From: Muribaculaceae bacterium
Lineage (GTDB): Bacteria > Bacteroidota > Bacteroidia > Bacteroidales > Muribaculaceae
Length of the DNA: 33,683 nt
Direction of reading: 5' to 3'
Assembly: GCA_029055345.1 (NCBI GenBank)
Contig: JAIDDJ010000056.1
Location: forward strand, 12,737 to 46,419
The notes below the pieces were generated by a model that saw only the letters and a program-made list of their open reading frames with translations, was not told the DNA's origin and did not search any database. The position numbers and the translations under genes were made by a program. Numbering within the stretch: position 1 is the first letter of the stretch; every line of letters starts with the position of its first letter. Positions 15,336 to 26,902 of the stretch are shown piece by piece.

Positions 15336-16961
15336 ATGAGTGATATTAAAGACAAGATCTTAAAGATATATCCCGAGGCGACATTCGAAGAGGGGGAGAC
15401 TCTCCTGGTGAATGTGGCCGAGAAAGACTGGTTCAAAGTGGCCGGCGATTTGAAGGATAAGCTCGGCTTCGACGTGCTGACTGCAGTGGTCGGTATGGAC
15501 TGGAAGGACAGCCTCGGAGTAATGTATTATTTGACAGCTACTTCGCGCGATTGGGAGGTTGTGTCGTTCAAGGTGGTCTGCGCCGATAAGGAGGACCCGT
15601 ATATCCATTCTGTGAGCTCGCTGTGGAAAGTCGCCAATTTCCAGGAGCGTGAGGTATATGATATGTTCGGCATCAAGTTTGTCGGTCATCCCGACATGCG
15701 GCGTTTCTTCCTTCGCAATGATTGGGTGGGCCATCCCCTCCGTAAGGATTATGATGCAAATCCGGAGCTGAATCCCATCCGTATGGAGGACGAGCAGAAT
15801 GAGGATGATACCCGCACATACGAATTGGATGAAAACGGCAAGCTCAAGGAAATTCCCGGAAAGGTATTTGAGGAAGACGAGTATGTAGTCAATATCGGTC
15901 CTCAGCATCCGTCGACTCACGGGGTGATGCGTTTCCGTGCCTCTCTTAATGGTGAGGTCGTTAAGAAAGTGGATGTTGTCTCCGGTTACATACATCGTGG
16001 AATCGAAAAACTTTCTGAAGGACTCACTTACCCCCAGATTCTCCATTTCACCGACCGTATGGATTATATGTCGGCCCATCAGAACCGTCATTGTCTGTGT
16101 ATGTGCATCGAGAAGGCACTTGGCATTGAGGTTCCTCGGAGAGCGGAGGTGATCCGCACGATGATGGATGAGCTGATGCGTATATCCTCGCACCTGCTTT
16201 CATTCGGATGTACGGCCATGGACCTCGGCGCCACGACAGCATTCTTCTACGGATTCCGTGAGCGCGAGATGGTGCTCGATATATTCGAAAAAACATGCGG
16301 TGCGCGCATGTCGATGAACTATAATGTAATAGGCGGTGTGATTGCCGATTTGCATCCTGATTTTCAGAAAGATGTAAAGGAGCTTATCCGGATTATGCCG
16401 GAGCGCCTTAAAGAATATCATACTGTCTTCTCCGGCAATATCATTGCCATGAATCGTCTGAAGAAGGTAGGTCTTCTTTCGAAAGAGGATGCCATCAATT
16501 ATGATATCACCGGTCCGAGTGGGCGCGGCTCCCATTGGTCGTGCGACTGCCGGAAGAAGCATCCATATTCAGTGTATCCGGAAGTTGAGTTTGACGAGAT
16601 TCTTGAAGATGGCTGCGATTCTTATGCGCGTTATATGGTCCGCATGAAGGAAATAGAGCAGAGCTGCCGTATTCTCGAACAGCTTGTCGACAGAATCCCG
16701 GAAGGTGATATCCGCGCTCAGGTGCCGAAAATCATCAAGCTGCCGGCCGGCCATTGGTATCAGCAGGTAGAGGCGAGCCGCGGCACATTCGGTGTCTACA
16801 TTGAGTCGACCGGCGAGAAGACCCCATTCCGCGTCCATTTCCAGAGCCCCTGCTTCAATCTTGTCGGAGTGATGGATCTCACTTGTTCGGGATATATGAT
16901 TGCCGACCTTATTACCATCGGCGCGGCCCTTGACTTCGTGATTCCCGACATTGACAGGTAA
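15336..16961 (+). CDS. nuoC: Fused NADH-quinone oxidoreductase subunit C/D
   Basis: A 541-aa fusion. Residues about 1-175 are the 30-kDa NuoC part (TSRDWEVVSFKVVC, VSSLWKVANFQEREVYDMFG, RKDYD). Residues about 187-541 are the 49-kDa NuoD part (NIGPQHPSTHGVMRF, VVSGYIHRGIEKLSE, YMSAHQNRHCLCMCIE, ITGPSGRGSHWSCDCRK, LVGVMDLTCSGYMIADLI). NuoD and NuoB line the quinone-binding pocket. The C/D fusion is common in Bacteroidetes and enterobacteria. It starts 29 bp after nuoB and is followed by nuoH after 66 bp. Several Cys residues (C-x-C-x-C in NRHCLCMC, and WSCDC) are extra features without an assigned role. Confidence 0.95.
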   Translation: MSDIKDKILKIYPEATFEEGETLLVNVAEKDWFKVAGDLKDKLGFDVLTAVVGMDWKDSLGVMYYLTATSRDWEVVSFKVVCADKEDPYIHSVSSLWKVANFQEREVYDMFGIKFVGHPDMRRFFLRNDWVGHPLRKDYDANPELNPIRMEDEQNEDDTRTYELDENGKLKEIPGKVFEEDEYVVNIGPQHPSTHGVMRFRASLNGEVVKKVDVVSGYIHRGIEKLSEGLTYPQILHFTDRMDYMSAHQNRHCLCMCIEKALGIEVPRRAEVIRTMMDELMRISSHLLSFGCTAMDLGATTAFFYGFREREMVLDIFEKTCGARMSMNYNVIGGVIADLHPDFQKDVKELIRIMPERLKEYHTVFSGNIIAMNRLKKVGLLSKEDAINYDITGPSGRGSHWSCDCRKKHPYSVYPEVEFDEILEDGCDSYARYMVRMKEIEQSCRILEQLVDRIPEGDIRAQVPKIIKLPAGHWYQQVEASRGTFGVYIESTGEKTPFRVHFQSPCFNLVGVMDLTCSGYMIADLITIGAALDFVIPDIDR

Positions 16962-17027
16962 ATCCGGTTCGGATTTAATGTAGTAACCCGCAATTTGAAC
17001 TAATATAAACAATAGCAGCATAACATC

Positions 17028-18107
17028 ATGTTTAATTTCGGACAATGGACGTCGGCGTTCAATAATTGGCTCCTTGGTCTTGGCGTAGCCGACTGGCTGA
17101 CGGTGCTGATTGAATGTGTCCTTATAGCCGTAGTGATTTTGGGCGTATATACAGTTCTTGCCCTTTTCTATATCTTGTATGAGCGCAAGCTCTGCGCCTG
17201 GTTCCAGTGCCGTCTCGGCCCTATGCGTGTAGGTAAATGGGGCCTTCTGCAGGTCTTCGCCGACATGTTTAAGATCCTTATCAAGGAGCTTATATCGCTT
17301 AAAGGCACGGACCGCTTCCTTTTCAAGCTTGCGCCTTATCTGGTGATTACATCGTCGGTCGTAATGCTTGCGTGTCTCCCATGGGGCAACGGACTGCAGA
17401 TAATCAACTGGAATATTGGAATTTTCTTTATTCTTGCCGTTTCTTCAGTCGGTGTGTTGGGAATTCTTCTGGCCGGTTGGTCGTCCAACAACAAGTATAC
17501 CCTTATCGGTGCGATGCGAAGCGGCGCACAGATGGTCAGCTATGAAATTTCACTCGGACTCGCTATAATGACCATCGTAGTGCTTGCCGGCACTATGGAT
17601 ATCACCACATTGGTAGCCGAGCAGGAATATGGATGGTTCCTTTTCACGGGCCACCTTCCGGCTCTGATCGCCTTCGTGATATATGTGATAGCTGCCACAG
17701 CCGAGACCAACCGCGGTCCTTTCGACCTTCCTGAGGCAGAGCATGAGCTGACAGCCGGTTATCATACGGAGTATTCGGGTATTCACTTCGGATTCTTCTA
17801 TCTTGCCGAGTATCTTAACCTGTTCATCGTTTCCGGAATCGCTTCTTTGATGTTCCTTGGCGGGTGGATGCCGCTACACGTTCCCGGTTGGGACGGATTC
17901 AACATGGTGATGAATTGGATTCCCGGTCCGGTATGGTTCCTCGGAAAGGCTTTCTTCATTTCATTCGTCATAATTTGGTTCAAATGGACCTTCCCCCGCG
18001 TGCGTATCGACCAGATGCTCGCTTTCGAATGGAAATATCTCATGCCTTTCTCATTGGCAAATCTCGTTCTGATGACCGTATGCGTGGCCTTGGGCTGGCA
18101 CTTCTAA
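17028..18107 (+). CDS. nuoH: NADH-quinone oxidoreductase subunit H
   Basis: A 359-aa inner-membrane subunit with about eight membrane helices, linking the quinone cavity to the proton-pumping arm. Signatures are YERKLCAWFQCRLGPMRVG (about 50-68; the usual GPNRVG reads GPMRVG) and AETNRGPFDLPEAEHEL followed by GYHTEYSGIHFGFFYLAEY. The last gene of the first nuo block, it is followed after 101 bp not by nuoI but by atpD. I see no TAnnTTTG promoter in that gap. Confidence 0.96.
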   Translation: MFNFGQWTSAFNNWLLGLGVADWLTVLIECVLIAVVILGVYTVLALFYILYERKLCAWFQCRLGPMRVGKWGLLQVFADMFKILIKELISLKGTDRFLFKLAPYLVITSSVVMLACLPWGNGLQIINWNIGIFFILAVSSVGVLGILLAGWSSNNKYTLIGAMRSGAQMVSYEISLGLAIMTIVVLAGTMDITTLVAEQEYGWFLFTGHLPALIAFVIYVIAATAETNRGPFDLPEAEHELTAGYHTEYSGIHFGFFYLAEYLNLFIVSGIASLMFLGGWMPLHVPGWDGFNMVMNWIPGPVWFLGKAFFISFVIIWFKWTFPRVRIDQMLAFEWKYLMPFSLANLVLMTVCVALGWHF

Positions 18108-18202
18108 TCAGATAATTACACTGAAATATAAAATCAAATAATATAAAGCAGAAAAATCGCGGGAAAATCTAATTCAGTGAAGACTCTGCGAAACACAAAT
18201 AA

Positions 18203-19710
<1,508 letters not shown>

Positions 19711-19711
<1 letters not shown>

Positions 19712-19947
19712 TGAAACTCGAAATTATCTCCGCGCATGAAGTATCTTTTTCCGGTGAGGTCACTTCCGTGACTCTTCCCGGTGAGGTAGGTCAGTTCACC
19801 GTCCTCAAGGATCATGCGCCGATTATTTCGGTTCTCGTAAAAGGGACCGTAAAATATACAGACGCCAAAGGAAATCCCGGCTCGTTTGAGATAGCCGGCG
19901 GTCTGGCTGATGTGAATAATAATGTAATCTCGGTTTGTGTCTACTGA
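19711..19947 (+). CDS. atpC: ATP synthase F1 subunit epsilon, short form
   Basis: A 78-aa protein with only the N-terminal beta-sandwich (LEIISAHEVSFSGEVTSVTL, PGEVGQFTVLKDHAPIISVL, GGLADVNNNVISVCVY). The C-terminal two-helix arm, which in the 130-140-aa epsilon subunits inhibits ATP hydrolysis, is absent. The reading frame ends in a normal stop, and atpB starts 24 bp later, so this is a short form rather than a truncation in progress. It overlaps atpD by one base. Short epsilon is known among Bacteroidetes. Confidence 0.93.
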
Positions 19948-19971
19948 GCCCGACTTAAAGACTCCCGCAGG

Positions 19972-21366
19972 ATGGCTAATACAAAACTACATATGACAAA
20001 GGCTTTCACGACCGGCATCGGATACCGGCTCCTCGCATTGGTCATGACCCTTCTTTTTATTTCCCCCTCATATGCTAATGCATCCGAGACCGGGAAAGAG
20101 GGTAGTGATTTCGATGTGAAAGAGATTATCTTCGAGCATCTCGGAGATGGATACGGTTGGGAAGTGCCGTTCGCGCATGTTTACAGGATTCCATTGCCGG
20201 TGATAGTCCGCGCCGAGGATGGCAGTTGGTTCTGTTTCTCTTCCGCCGATCTTACTGAGGTGGAGGTTGTAAAGGATATGGAAACCGGTAAAGAGCATAA
20301 GACCCTGCTTCCCGTTATCAAGTCAGTGAACCGCAACGGTAAGGAATATCGCTTCATTATCGCTCACGTCAGCTCGCATAAGGATAAACTTGTGGAGATT
20401 TTCGACCTCTCGGCCTCTGATCAGAAGGATCTTGATGCAAAGCTGGCTGAGGCCGGGAAAGGGGATGCCGGAGAAGGAGCTGCTCCGATAGTGGACGGAT
20501 ATGTCTTTTTCAATGGTAAATATTATAGGGAATATCGCCCGCTTGATATTTCAATCACGAAGAATGTCGCCGCTCTTTTCATAGTAGTGGTCCTTGTTAC
20601 AGCCATGGTAATGGGTCTGGTCAATTACTATCGTCGTCGTGGCCTCCGGGCTCCACGAAAGGGTATGGGCTTCTTCGAGATGCTCGTAGGATTCATCTAT
20701 TATGATACGATAAAGGCAACTCTCGGAGATAAGACCCGCAAGTTCGCTCCTTACCTTCTCACGGCGTTTTTCTTTATCCTTGTGATGAATCTTGTCGGCT
20801 TGATAGTAATATTCCCGGGAGGAGCAAATCTTACGGGTAATATTGCAGTAACATTGGTGTTGGCGGTGTGCACGTTCGTAGTGACCAATATCACAGGCAA
20901 CAAACATTACTGGAAAGAAATTTTCTGGCCCGATGTTCCATTGTTCCTGAAATTCCCATTGCCCATCATGCAGGTGATAGAGGTATTCGGAATATTCACA
21001 AAGCCTGCGGCTCTCTGCGTCCGTTTGTTTGCCAACATGATGGGTGGTCACATAATAGTTATCACTCTTACGCTGTTGATCTTTATTTTCGCGGCATTTG
21101 GGGCAGCGGTGGCCGGAGCGGCTACAGTAGTGTCTGTATTGTTCTCAATCTTCATGTTGCTTCTTGACGTGCTCGTAAGCTTTATCCAGGCATATGTGTT
21201 CACATTGCTTTCGGCGCTGTTCATAAGCATGAGTAATGTGCATGAAGAGGAGCATCATGCAAAGGAAGATAAGGATAATCCTACTCTTGAAAAGAAAGAT
21301 GAGGATGAAATAGCCGCCGACAAGGCGCGTCTTGGTGAAGTTGCGGCAGAAATAGACCTTAAATAA
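19972..21366 (+). CDS. atpB: ATP synthase Fo subunit a, extended form
   Basis: A 464-aa protein, far longer than the usual 230-290. The membrane part starts near residue 199 and contains the essential arginine R351 (PAALCVRLFANMMGGH), the family channel segment. In front of it are a signal-like hydrophobic segment (about 19-37, YRLLALVMTLLFISPSYANA) and a periplasmic domain of about 150 residues (40-190). After the last helix comes a charged tail of about 45 residues rich in Glu, Asp and Lys. Subunit a carries protons across the membrane against the c-ring. A second in-frame ATG at codon 8 is a possible alternative start. The N-terminal extension is known in Bacteroidetes; its function is not. 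Confidence 0.95.
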   Translation: MANTKLHMTKAFTTGIGYRLLALVMTLLFISPSYANASETGKEGSDFDVKEIIFEHLGDGYGWEVPFAHVYRIPLPVIVRAEDGSWFCFSSADLTEVEVVKDMETGKEHKTLLPVIKSVNRNGKEYRFIIAHVSSHKDKLVEIFDLSASDQKDLDAKLAEAGKGDAGEGAAPIVDGYVFFNGKYYREYRPLDISITKNVAALFIVVVLVTAMVMGLVNYYRRRGLRAPRKGMGFFEMLVGFIYYDTIKATLGDKTRKFAPYLLTAFFFILVMNLVGLIVIFPGGANLTGNIAVTLVLAVCTFVVTNITGNKHYWKEIFWPDVPLFLKFPLPIMQVIEVFGIFTKPAALCVRLFANMMGGHIIVITLTLLIFIFAAFGAAVAGAATVVSVLFSIFMLLLDVLVSFIQAYVFTLLSALFISMSNVHEEEHHAKEDKDNPTLEKKDEDEIAADKARLGEVAAEIDLK

Positions 21367-21418
21367 ATTGGATAAATAGAAATAAATAAAACAAAAAATA
21401 AAACTTAAAACACTCTGA

Positions 21419-21679
<261 letters not shown>

Positions 21680-21715
21680 TAGAGGCATCCGCAAAATCCA
21701 TAAAAAAGAGATAAA

Positions 21716-22210
21716 ATGGAATTATTCACGCCCGATTTCGGCTTGGTGTTCTGGATGTTTATCGCATTCATCATCCTGTTTCTGATTCTTGCGAAATGGG
21801 GATGGCCTGTGATAATCAAGATGATGGACCAGCGGGCCGGTACGATAGACCAGGGTGTGGAAGACGCCCGGAAAGCGAAAGACCAGCTCGATAATGCTCG
21901 TGCCGAAGCGCAGAAATATGTAAAAGAGGCGCAGGCCCGTCAGGCAGAAATGCTTCGCGAGGCGGCCAAAATGAAATCTGATATCATTGAGGAAGCTCAG
22001 GCTGAGGCCCGGAAGGCAGCCCAGAAGGAAATGGAGGCTGCCCGTCAGGCAATCGAGCAGGCCCGTAAAGAGGCAGAACTTCAGTTCCGCAATGAGGTGG
22101 GACGTTTCTCTATTGATATCGCTGAAAAAATGGTCCGTACCCAACTTCGCAGCGATAAAGCCCAGACTGAGCTGGTAAATAAATTGTTGGACGAAATAGA
22201 GAAAAACTGA
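21716..22210 (+). CDS. atpF: ATP synthase Fo subunit b
   Basis: A 164-aa protein: a single N-terminal membrane helix (about 9-27, GLVFWMFIAFIILFLILAKW) followed by a long charged, Ala-rich helix (QRAGTIDQGVEDARKAKDQL and onward) that forms the peripheral stalk. The helix is coiled-coil-like to near the C-terminus, as usual for this family. It lies 36 bp after atpE and 5 bp before atpH. Confidence 0.94.
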   Translation: MELFTPDFGLVFWMFIAFIILFLILAKWGWPVIIKMMDQRAGTIDQGVEDARKAKDQLDNARAEAQKYVKEAQARQAEMLREAAKMKSDIIEEAQAEARKAAQKEMEAARQAIEQARKEAELQFRNEVGRFSIDIAEKMVRTQLRSDKAQTELVNKLLDEIEKN

Positions 22211-22215
22211 TAGCA

Positions 22216-22758
22216 ATGATTTCCGGACTGATTCCACACCGATATGCGCGCGCTTTGTACAAGTATGCAGGCGAATCGAACCACTGTAAGGCCGTGTATG
22301 AGGAGATGAAAAACGTAATAGATTCGTTCCAGTCGAATCCCCGGCTCGAAAAAGTGCTTTCAAATCCGTTTGTTTCAGCCGATGATAAGCGTAAGCTCCT
22401 TATTGCGGCGGCAGGGAAAAAGCCCGGAGAAGACTACAGGCGTTTCGTGACTCTTATACTCGACCACAAGCGCGAAGAGTTCGCCTACCTTATGGCACTC
22501 GCTTATCGCGAGATATATCGTAAGGAGAATAATATTTCGGAGGTGAGGATTGTGACAGCCGTCAAGCTCCCCGATTCCGAGATAGACAAGTTGAAGAAGG
22601 TGGTGTCAGACTCGTTTAAAGGGACCACATTCGAATATGAATATGAGATCAACCCCGACATTATCGGGGGGTTCGTGATTGATGTGGATTCCGTGCGTAT
22701 GGATGCCTCTCTGAGCAACGAACTCGAACAATTACGTCAAAATCTAAGTAGCAATTAA
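22216..22758 (+). CDS. atpH: ATP synthase F1 subunit delta
   Basis: A 180-aa subunit joining the peripheral stalk to the top of F1. The N-terminal helical domain begins [18 protein letters not shown], and the family's C-terminal motif is [24 protein letters not shown]. Length is normal. It follows atpF by 5 bp and precedes atpA by 4 bp, a tight translational block. Confidence 0.94.
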   Translation: MISGLIPHRYARALYKYAGESNHCKAVYEEMKNVIDSFQSNPRLEKVLSNPFVSADDKRKLLIAAAGKKPGEDYRRFVTLILDHKREEFAYLMALAYREIYRKENNISEVRIVTAVKLPDSEIDKLKKVVSDSFKGTTFEYEYEINPDIIGGFVIDVDSVRMDASLSNELEQLRQNLSSN

Positions 22759-22762
22759 TAAG

Positions 22763-24343
22763 ATGCTCAATCCCAGCGAAATATCAGATGTTTTGAAGCA
22801 AGAGCTGGAAAACATCAATTCCAAGGTGAAGTTTGAAGAGGTCGGCACTGTGCTTAGCGTCGGTGATGGCGTGGCGCATGTCTATGGCCTTGAGAACGTA
22901 AGAAGTAACGAACTTGTGGAGTTTGAGAACGGCGCTCATGGCGTGGCTCTCAATCTCGAGGAAAGTAATGTCGGCGTTGTGATTCTCGACAAAGTCAATT
23001 CCGTGACGGAGAATATGTCGGTGAAGCGCACGGGTGAAGTAGCTTCTATCCCGGTGGGAGAGGGCATGCTCGGCCGCATTGTCAATATGCTTGGTGAGCC
23101 TATAGATGGCCGCGGACCTATTGATGGCGAGCGTATCCATCTTCCCCTTGAGCGTAAGGCTCCCGGTGTCGTGTTCCGTTCGCCTGTGAATCAGCCGCTG
23201 CAGACCGGCCTGAAAGCTGTTGATGCGATGATTCCAATCGGCCGCGGTCAGCGTGAGCTGATTATCGGCGACCGTCAGGTCGGGAAAACGGCTATTGCAA
23301 TCGACACGATTATCAATCAGAGAGAGAACTTCGAAGCCGGCAAGCCTGTATACTGCATCTATGTGGCAATTGGACAGAAGGCTTCGACGGTGGCAGCTAT
23401 CGTACATACACTTGAGAAATATGGTGCTATGGATTATACGGTAGTAGTTGCCGCTAACGCATCCGATTCGGCCTCAATGAGATATTATGCACCTTTCGCC
23501 GGCGTGGCTATCGGTGAATATTTCCGAGATACCGGTCGCGATGCTCTCATCGTGTATGATGACCTCTCCAAGCAGGCTGTAGCTTATCGCGAGATTTCAC
23601 TTATTCTGAAGCGTCCGTCAGGACGAGAGGCATATCCGGGTGATATCTTCTACCTGCATTCACGTCTGTTGGAGCGCGCTGCCAAGATTATCGACGACCA
23701 GAAAGTAGCTGAAGAGATGAATGACCTTCCTGCAGTCCTTAAGCCAATGGTAAAGGGTGGTGGCTCCCTTACTGCTCTTCCTATCATCGAGACTCAGGCC
23801 GGCGACGTGTCAGCTTACATTCCGACAAATGTAATCTCGATTACAGATGGTCAGATTTTCCTTGAGACAGCCCTTTTCAATCAGGGTATCCGTCCGGCCA
23901 TCAATGTGGGTATTTCAGTATCCCGTGTCGGTGGTAACGCGCAGATAAAATGTATGAAGAAAGTGGCCGGTACGCTTAAAATCGCTCAAGCACAGTATCG
24001 CGAGCTGGAATCATTCACTAAATTCGGTGGCGATATTGACCCCGTGACTGCAGCTGTTATCGACCGTGGTCGCAAGAATCAGCAGATTCTTGTTCAGCCT
24101 CAATATCATCCCTGGCCTGTAGAGAATGAAGTGGCCGTGATTTATTGTGGTGTAAACGGGCTGCTTGAGAACGTGCCTCTTGACAAGGTGAAGGAATTTG
24201 AGCAAAATCTTATTCAGACGCTCCGAATGCGCGATCAGCAGGATGTCCTTGACGTGCTGAAGAGCGGTAAGCTCACTCCGGAAGTGGAGGAAAAACTGAC
24301 GGCGGCTGCCCGTGAAGTGGCCGATGCAATCAGTGCCGAATAA
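22763..24343 (+). CDS. atpA: ATP synthase F1 subunit alpha
   Basis: A 526-aa non-catalytic nucleotide-binding subunit. The Walker A motif GDRQVGKT is at 169-176, with [13 protein letters not shown] before it and [13 protein letters not shown] after. The signatures LLERAAKI and [17 protein letters not shown] are present. The N-terminal segment binds subunit delta. Length and motifs are normal. Confidence 0.97.
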   Translation: MLNPSEISDVLKQELENINSKVKFEEVGTVLSVGDGVAHVYGLENVRSNELVEFENGAHGVALNLEESNVGVVILDKVNSVTENMSVKRTGEVASIPVGEGMLGRIVNMLGEPIDGRGPIDGERIHLPLERKAPGVVFRSPVNQPLQTGLKAVDAMIPIGRGQRELIIGDRQVGKTAIAIDTIINQRENFEAGKPVYCIYVAIGQKASTVAAIVHTLEKYGAMDYTVVVAANASDSASMRYYAPFAGVAIGEYFRDTGRDALIVYDDLSKQAVAYREISLILKRPSGREAYPGDIFYLHSRLLERAAKIIDDQKVAEEMNDLPAVLKPMVKGGGSLTALPIIETQAGDVSAYIPTNVISITDGQIFLETALFNQGIRPAINVGISVSRVGGNAQIKCMKKVAGTLKIAQAQYRELESFTKFGGDIDPVTAAVIDRGRKNQQILVQPQYHPWPVENEVAVIYCGVNGLLENVPLDKVKEFEQNLIQTLRMRDQQDVLDVLKSGKLTPEVEEKLTAAAREVADAISAE

Positions 24344-24367
24344 TCCTAAATTGATTTAAGACCGATA

Positions 24368-25255
24368 ATGGCAACGCTAAGAGAATTGAAGACAAGAATC
24401 GGGTCGGTGGCTTCTACTGAGAAGATCACCGGCGCGATGAAGATGATTTCGTCCGCAAAGGTCCATCAGAATGAGCAGGCTCTCCGCCAGCTGAAACCTT
24501 TCAAGGATAAAATCAAGTCGATAATGGGACATATCCTGGCCACTGACATTACTTTTGATTCGCCGTTGATTCAGACGCGCGATGTAAAACGTGTAGCCGT
24601 AGTGGTATTTGGATCTGATGATGGTCTGTGCGGTGCCTATAATGTTAATATTCTTAAAGGTTTTTTGGCAAGGATTGACCAAATCCGGAATACCTATGGA
24701 GAAAATATCGAGTTCGATGTCTATCCCGTAGGTAAAAAAATGGAAAAGGGAGTCCGCCGCCTTCATGATTCAGGGTTGAACATCATAGTTCCCGAAGGAG
24801 TCGACAGCAAGATGAAAGGGGAGCGGGTTAATGCTTTCACAGAATCATTGCGCGATGCTTTCATACGCGGAGAGGTCGATATGGTGGAGGTCATCTATAT
24901 GAAGTATCTCTCTATGAGTCGGCAGAGACTCACCGAAGAGACGCTTTTCCCGGTATCGGAAGAGACCTTGGCTGTTGAAACTGAAACGGGTAATGAAAAT
25001 CAGCTTTATATATTCGAGCCGGACCCCAACAGCATTTTCAATCAGGTGCTTCCGATGTTCGTGCTCTCCTCGATGCAGGAAATCACGATTCAGAACCGAA
25101 GCAGCGAGCAGGCCGCCCGCGTGATGGCAATGCAGAGCGCCAATGATAATGCCAAGAAACTCAACGAAGAGCTGCAACTTGAATATAACAAGCTGCGCCA
25201 GCAAAGCATTACCACCGAACTCCTTGATATTCTTGGAGGTCAAGTGGAACGTTGA
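24368..25255 (+). CDS. atpG: ATP synthase F1 subunit gamma
   Basis: The 295-aa rotor shaft of F1. N- and C-terminal helices form the coiled coil (LKTRIGSVASTEKITGAMKM and EQAARVMAMQSANDNAKKLN), and the middle holds the Rossmann-like domain (VVVFGSDDGLCGAYNVN). It is the last atp gene. nuoI follows after 55 bp; the gap has a near-match to a -7 box (TAAATTTT) with no -33 element, which I do not accept as a promoter. Confidence 0.96.
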   Translation: MATLRELKTRIGSVASTEKITGAMKMISSAKVHQNEQALRQLKPFKDKIKSIMGHILATDITFDSPLIQTRDVKRVAVVVFGSDDGLCGAYNVNILKGFLARIDQIRNTYGENIEFDVYPVGKKMEKGVRRLHDSGLNIIVPEGVDSKMKGERVNAFTESLRDAFIRGEVDMVEVIYMKYLSMSRQRLTEETLFPVSEETLAVETETGNENQLYIFEPDPNSIFNQVLPMFVLSSMQEITIQNRSSEQAARVMAMQSANDNAKKLNEELQLEYNKLRQQSITTELLDILGGQVER

Positions 25256-25310
25256 TGGTAAATTTTTTATAGATAACAACATTCAGTCTCAACTTATTTA
25301 TAGTCATTAA

Positions 25311-26024
25311 ATGAGCAGCGTTAAGGAATATTTCAAGTCAGTCGGGCAGGGTGTCAAGAGCCTTCTGTCGGGTATGGCTGTAACCGGAAAAGAGTTCGTT
25401 ACACCCAAGATTACCGAACAGTATCCCGAGAACCGCAATACTACATTAAAGATTGCCGACCGTTTCCGGGCCGAATTGACTTTGAAGTACGATGCCGAGG
25501 GACACCACAAGTGTATTGCCTGCGGCATATGTCAGATGAATTGCCCTAACGGGACTATCCAGCTCGAAACGAAAATGGTGGATCTCCCGAACGGCAAGAA
25601 AAAGAAGAAACTCGACAAGTATCTTTACGACTTGGGAAGTTGCACATTCTGCATGCTTTGCGTGACCACTTGTCCGCAGGATGCTCTTGAATTCTCCAAT
25701 GATTTCGAGCAGGCGGTGTTCGAGCGCGATAAGCTTATCAAGCAGCTTAACTATCGTCCGGAACCGGAAGGGGAACCGGAGCCTGCGCCGAAGCCGGCAA
25801 TGGATCCCGAGAAGCTTGCGGCAATAAAGGCTGAAGCGCTAAAGAAAGCAGCTGCAATCAAAGCCGCAAAGGCTGCGGAAGCGGCTAAAGCCGCCGGTGC
25901 AGCAGGCGCGGATACAGTAAAGCAGGATGAAGCGAAGGCCCCGGCTGAGATAAAAGAAGCCGGTGAAACCAAAGCCACGGCGGAGGTCAAGGATGCCGGT
26001 GATGCAAAGACTCCTGAAGCTTAA
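25311..26024 (+). CDS. nuoI: NADH-quinone oxidoreductase subunit I with a long Ala/Lys-rich tail
   Basis: A 237-aa ferredoxin-like subunit holding two 4Fe-4S clusters (N6a and N6b). Ligands are C68, C71, C74, C78 and C111, C114, C117, C121 (CIACGICQMNCPN and CTFCMLCVTTCPQ). The ferredoxin part ends near residue 149. The remaining roughly 88 residues are a low-complexity tail: first Pro/Glu (EPEGEPEPAPKP), then Ala-Lys helix-like repeats, then Glu/Lys/Ala repeats (EIKEAGETKATAEVKDAG). NuoI usually has no such tail. With no nuoE, nuoF or nuoG nearby, NuoI and NuoB are the outermost iron-sulfur subunits, so the tail may contact the electron donor; that is inference. Confidence 0.95.
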   Translation: MSSVKEYFKSVGQGVKSLLSGMAVTGKEFVTPKITEQYPENRNTTLKIADRFRAELTLKYDAEGHHKCIACGICQMNCPNGTIQLETKMVDLPNGKKKKKLDKYLYDLGSCTFCMLCVTTCPQDALEFSNDFEQAVFERDKLIKQLNYRPEPEGEPEPAPKPAMDPEKLAAIKAEALKKAAAIKAAKAAEAAKAAGAAGADTVKQDEAKAPAEIKEAGETKATAEVKDAGDAKTPEA

Positions 26025-26049
26025 TTAGAAACAACAACTACACAACATA

Positions 26050-26577
26050 ATGGATTCAGTAGCGAATATTATTCTCTATTTTGTGGTGGCCATCTGCATT
26101 GTCGTTTTTTCGGTGATGACAGTGATAAGCCGCAAGATTCTTCGCGCCGCAACCTATCTGCTGTTTGTCCTTCTGGGATCTGCTGTGTTTTATTTCCAGT
26201 TAGGATATGAATTTTTAGGAGCGGTGCAGATTGCTGTCTATGCCGGAGGTATCATGGTCCTGTTCGTGTTTTCGATTCTTTTGACACGCAGGCCCGATGA
26301 TAAGGCTCCTCTTCTCGACTCGCATAGAAGGGCAATAGGTATTTCTGTCTCGGTAATAGGTGCCGTGCTTCTTATTCTTGCCGTGGCCACGATGCCACTG
26401 ATAGATGGCAAGTCGTTGACGACAGTGCTGTCGGAAGGACCTGATGTCACTATGGCTCAAATCGGTTACCTCTTCACCGGTTCCGGTAAGTTCCAGTATC
26501 TGCTTCCTTTCGAGGCAATCAGTGTGTTATTACTCGCATGTATAATCGGCGGTGTTACAGTCGCCCGTAAAAGATAA
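26050..26577 (+). CDS. nuoJ: NADH-quinone oxidoreductase subunit J
   Basis: A 175-aa membrane subunit with about five helices. It shows the NuoJ pattern ATYLLFVLLGSAVFYFQLGY followed by FLGAVQIAVYAGGIMVLFVF, where the pi-bulge helix helps couple quinone chemistry to proton movement. The start 25 bp after nuoI and the 12-bp gap to nuoK fit the block. Confidence 0.94.
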   Translation: MDSVANIILYFVVAICIVVFSVMTVISRKILRAATYLLFVLLGSAVFYFQLGYEFLGAVQIAVYAGGIMVLFVFSILLTRRPDDKAPLLDSHRRAIGISVSVIGAVLLILAVATMPLIDGKSLTTVLSEGPDVTMAQIGYLFTGSGKFQYLLPFEAISVLLLACIIGGVTVARKR

Positions 26578-26589
26578 TAGGCTTTAGAT

Positions 26590-26901
26590 ATGGACCTGAC
26601 TATGTTATGGTATCTCGTTCCGAGCATCATTATGTTCGCGGCCGGCGTCTACGGATTCTGTACCCGTAAGAACATGATCGCTTTGCTCCTCTCGCTTGAG
26701 TTGATGCTGAACGCCGCTGACTTGAATTTTGTGGTGTTCAACCGATTCTTGTTCCCCGATATGTTCGAGGGAATGGTATTCACGCTGTTTGCCATCGCAA
26801 TAGCGGCAGCTGAGACCGCAATTGCCATCGCGATAATCATCAATATCTATCGCGAAGTCGGCAACACCGATATTAACTCCGTAAAACAAATGAAATTCTG
26901 A
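26590..26901 (+). CDS. nuoK: NADH-quinone oxidoreductase subunit K
   Basis: A 103-aa three-helix subunit. The two conserved membrane glutamates are E37 (LLSLELMLNAADLNF) and E75 (AAAETAIAIAI), needed for proton transfer. Its stop is one base before the nuoL ATG. Confidence 0.95.
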   Translation: MDLTMLWYLVPSIIMFAAGVYGFCTRKNMIALLLSLELMLNAADLNFVVFNRFLFPDMFEGMVFTLFAIAIAAAETAIAIAIIINIYREVGNTDINSVKQMKF

Positions 26902-26902
26902 T

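Noticed and set aside
25256-25310. Internal promoter before nuoI (TAAATTTT)
   Set aside because: The last base of the -7 box is wrong and there is no TTTG at the 20-bp position.
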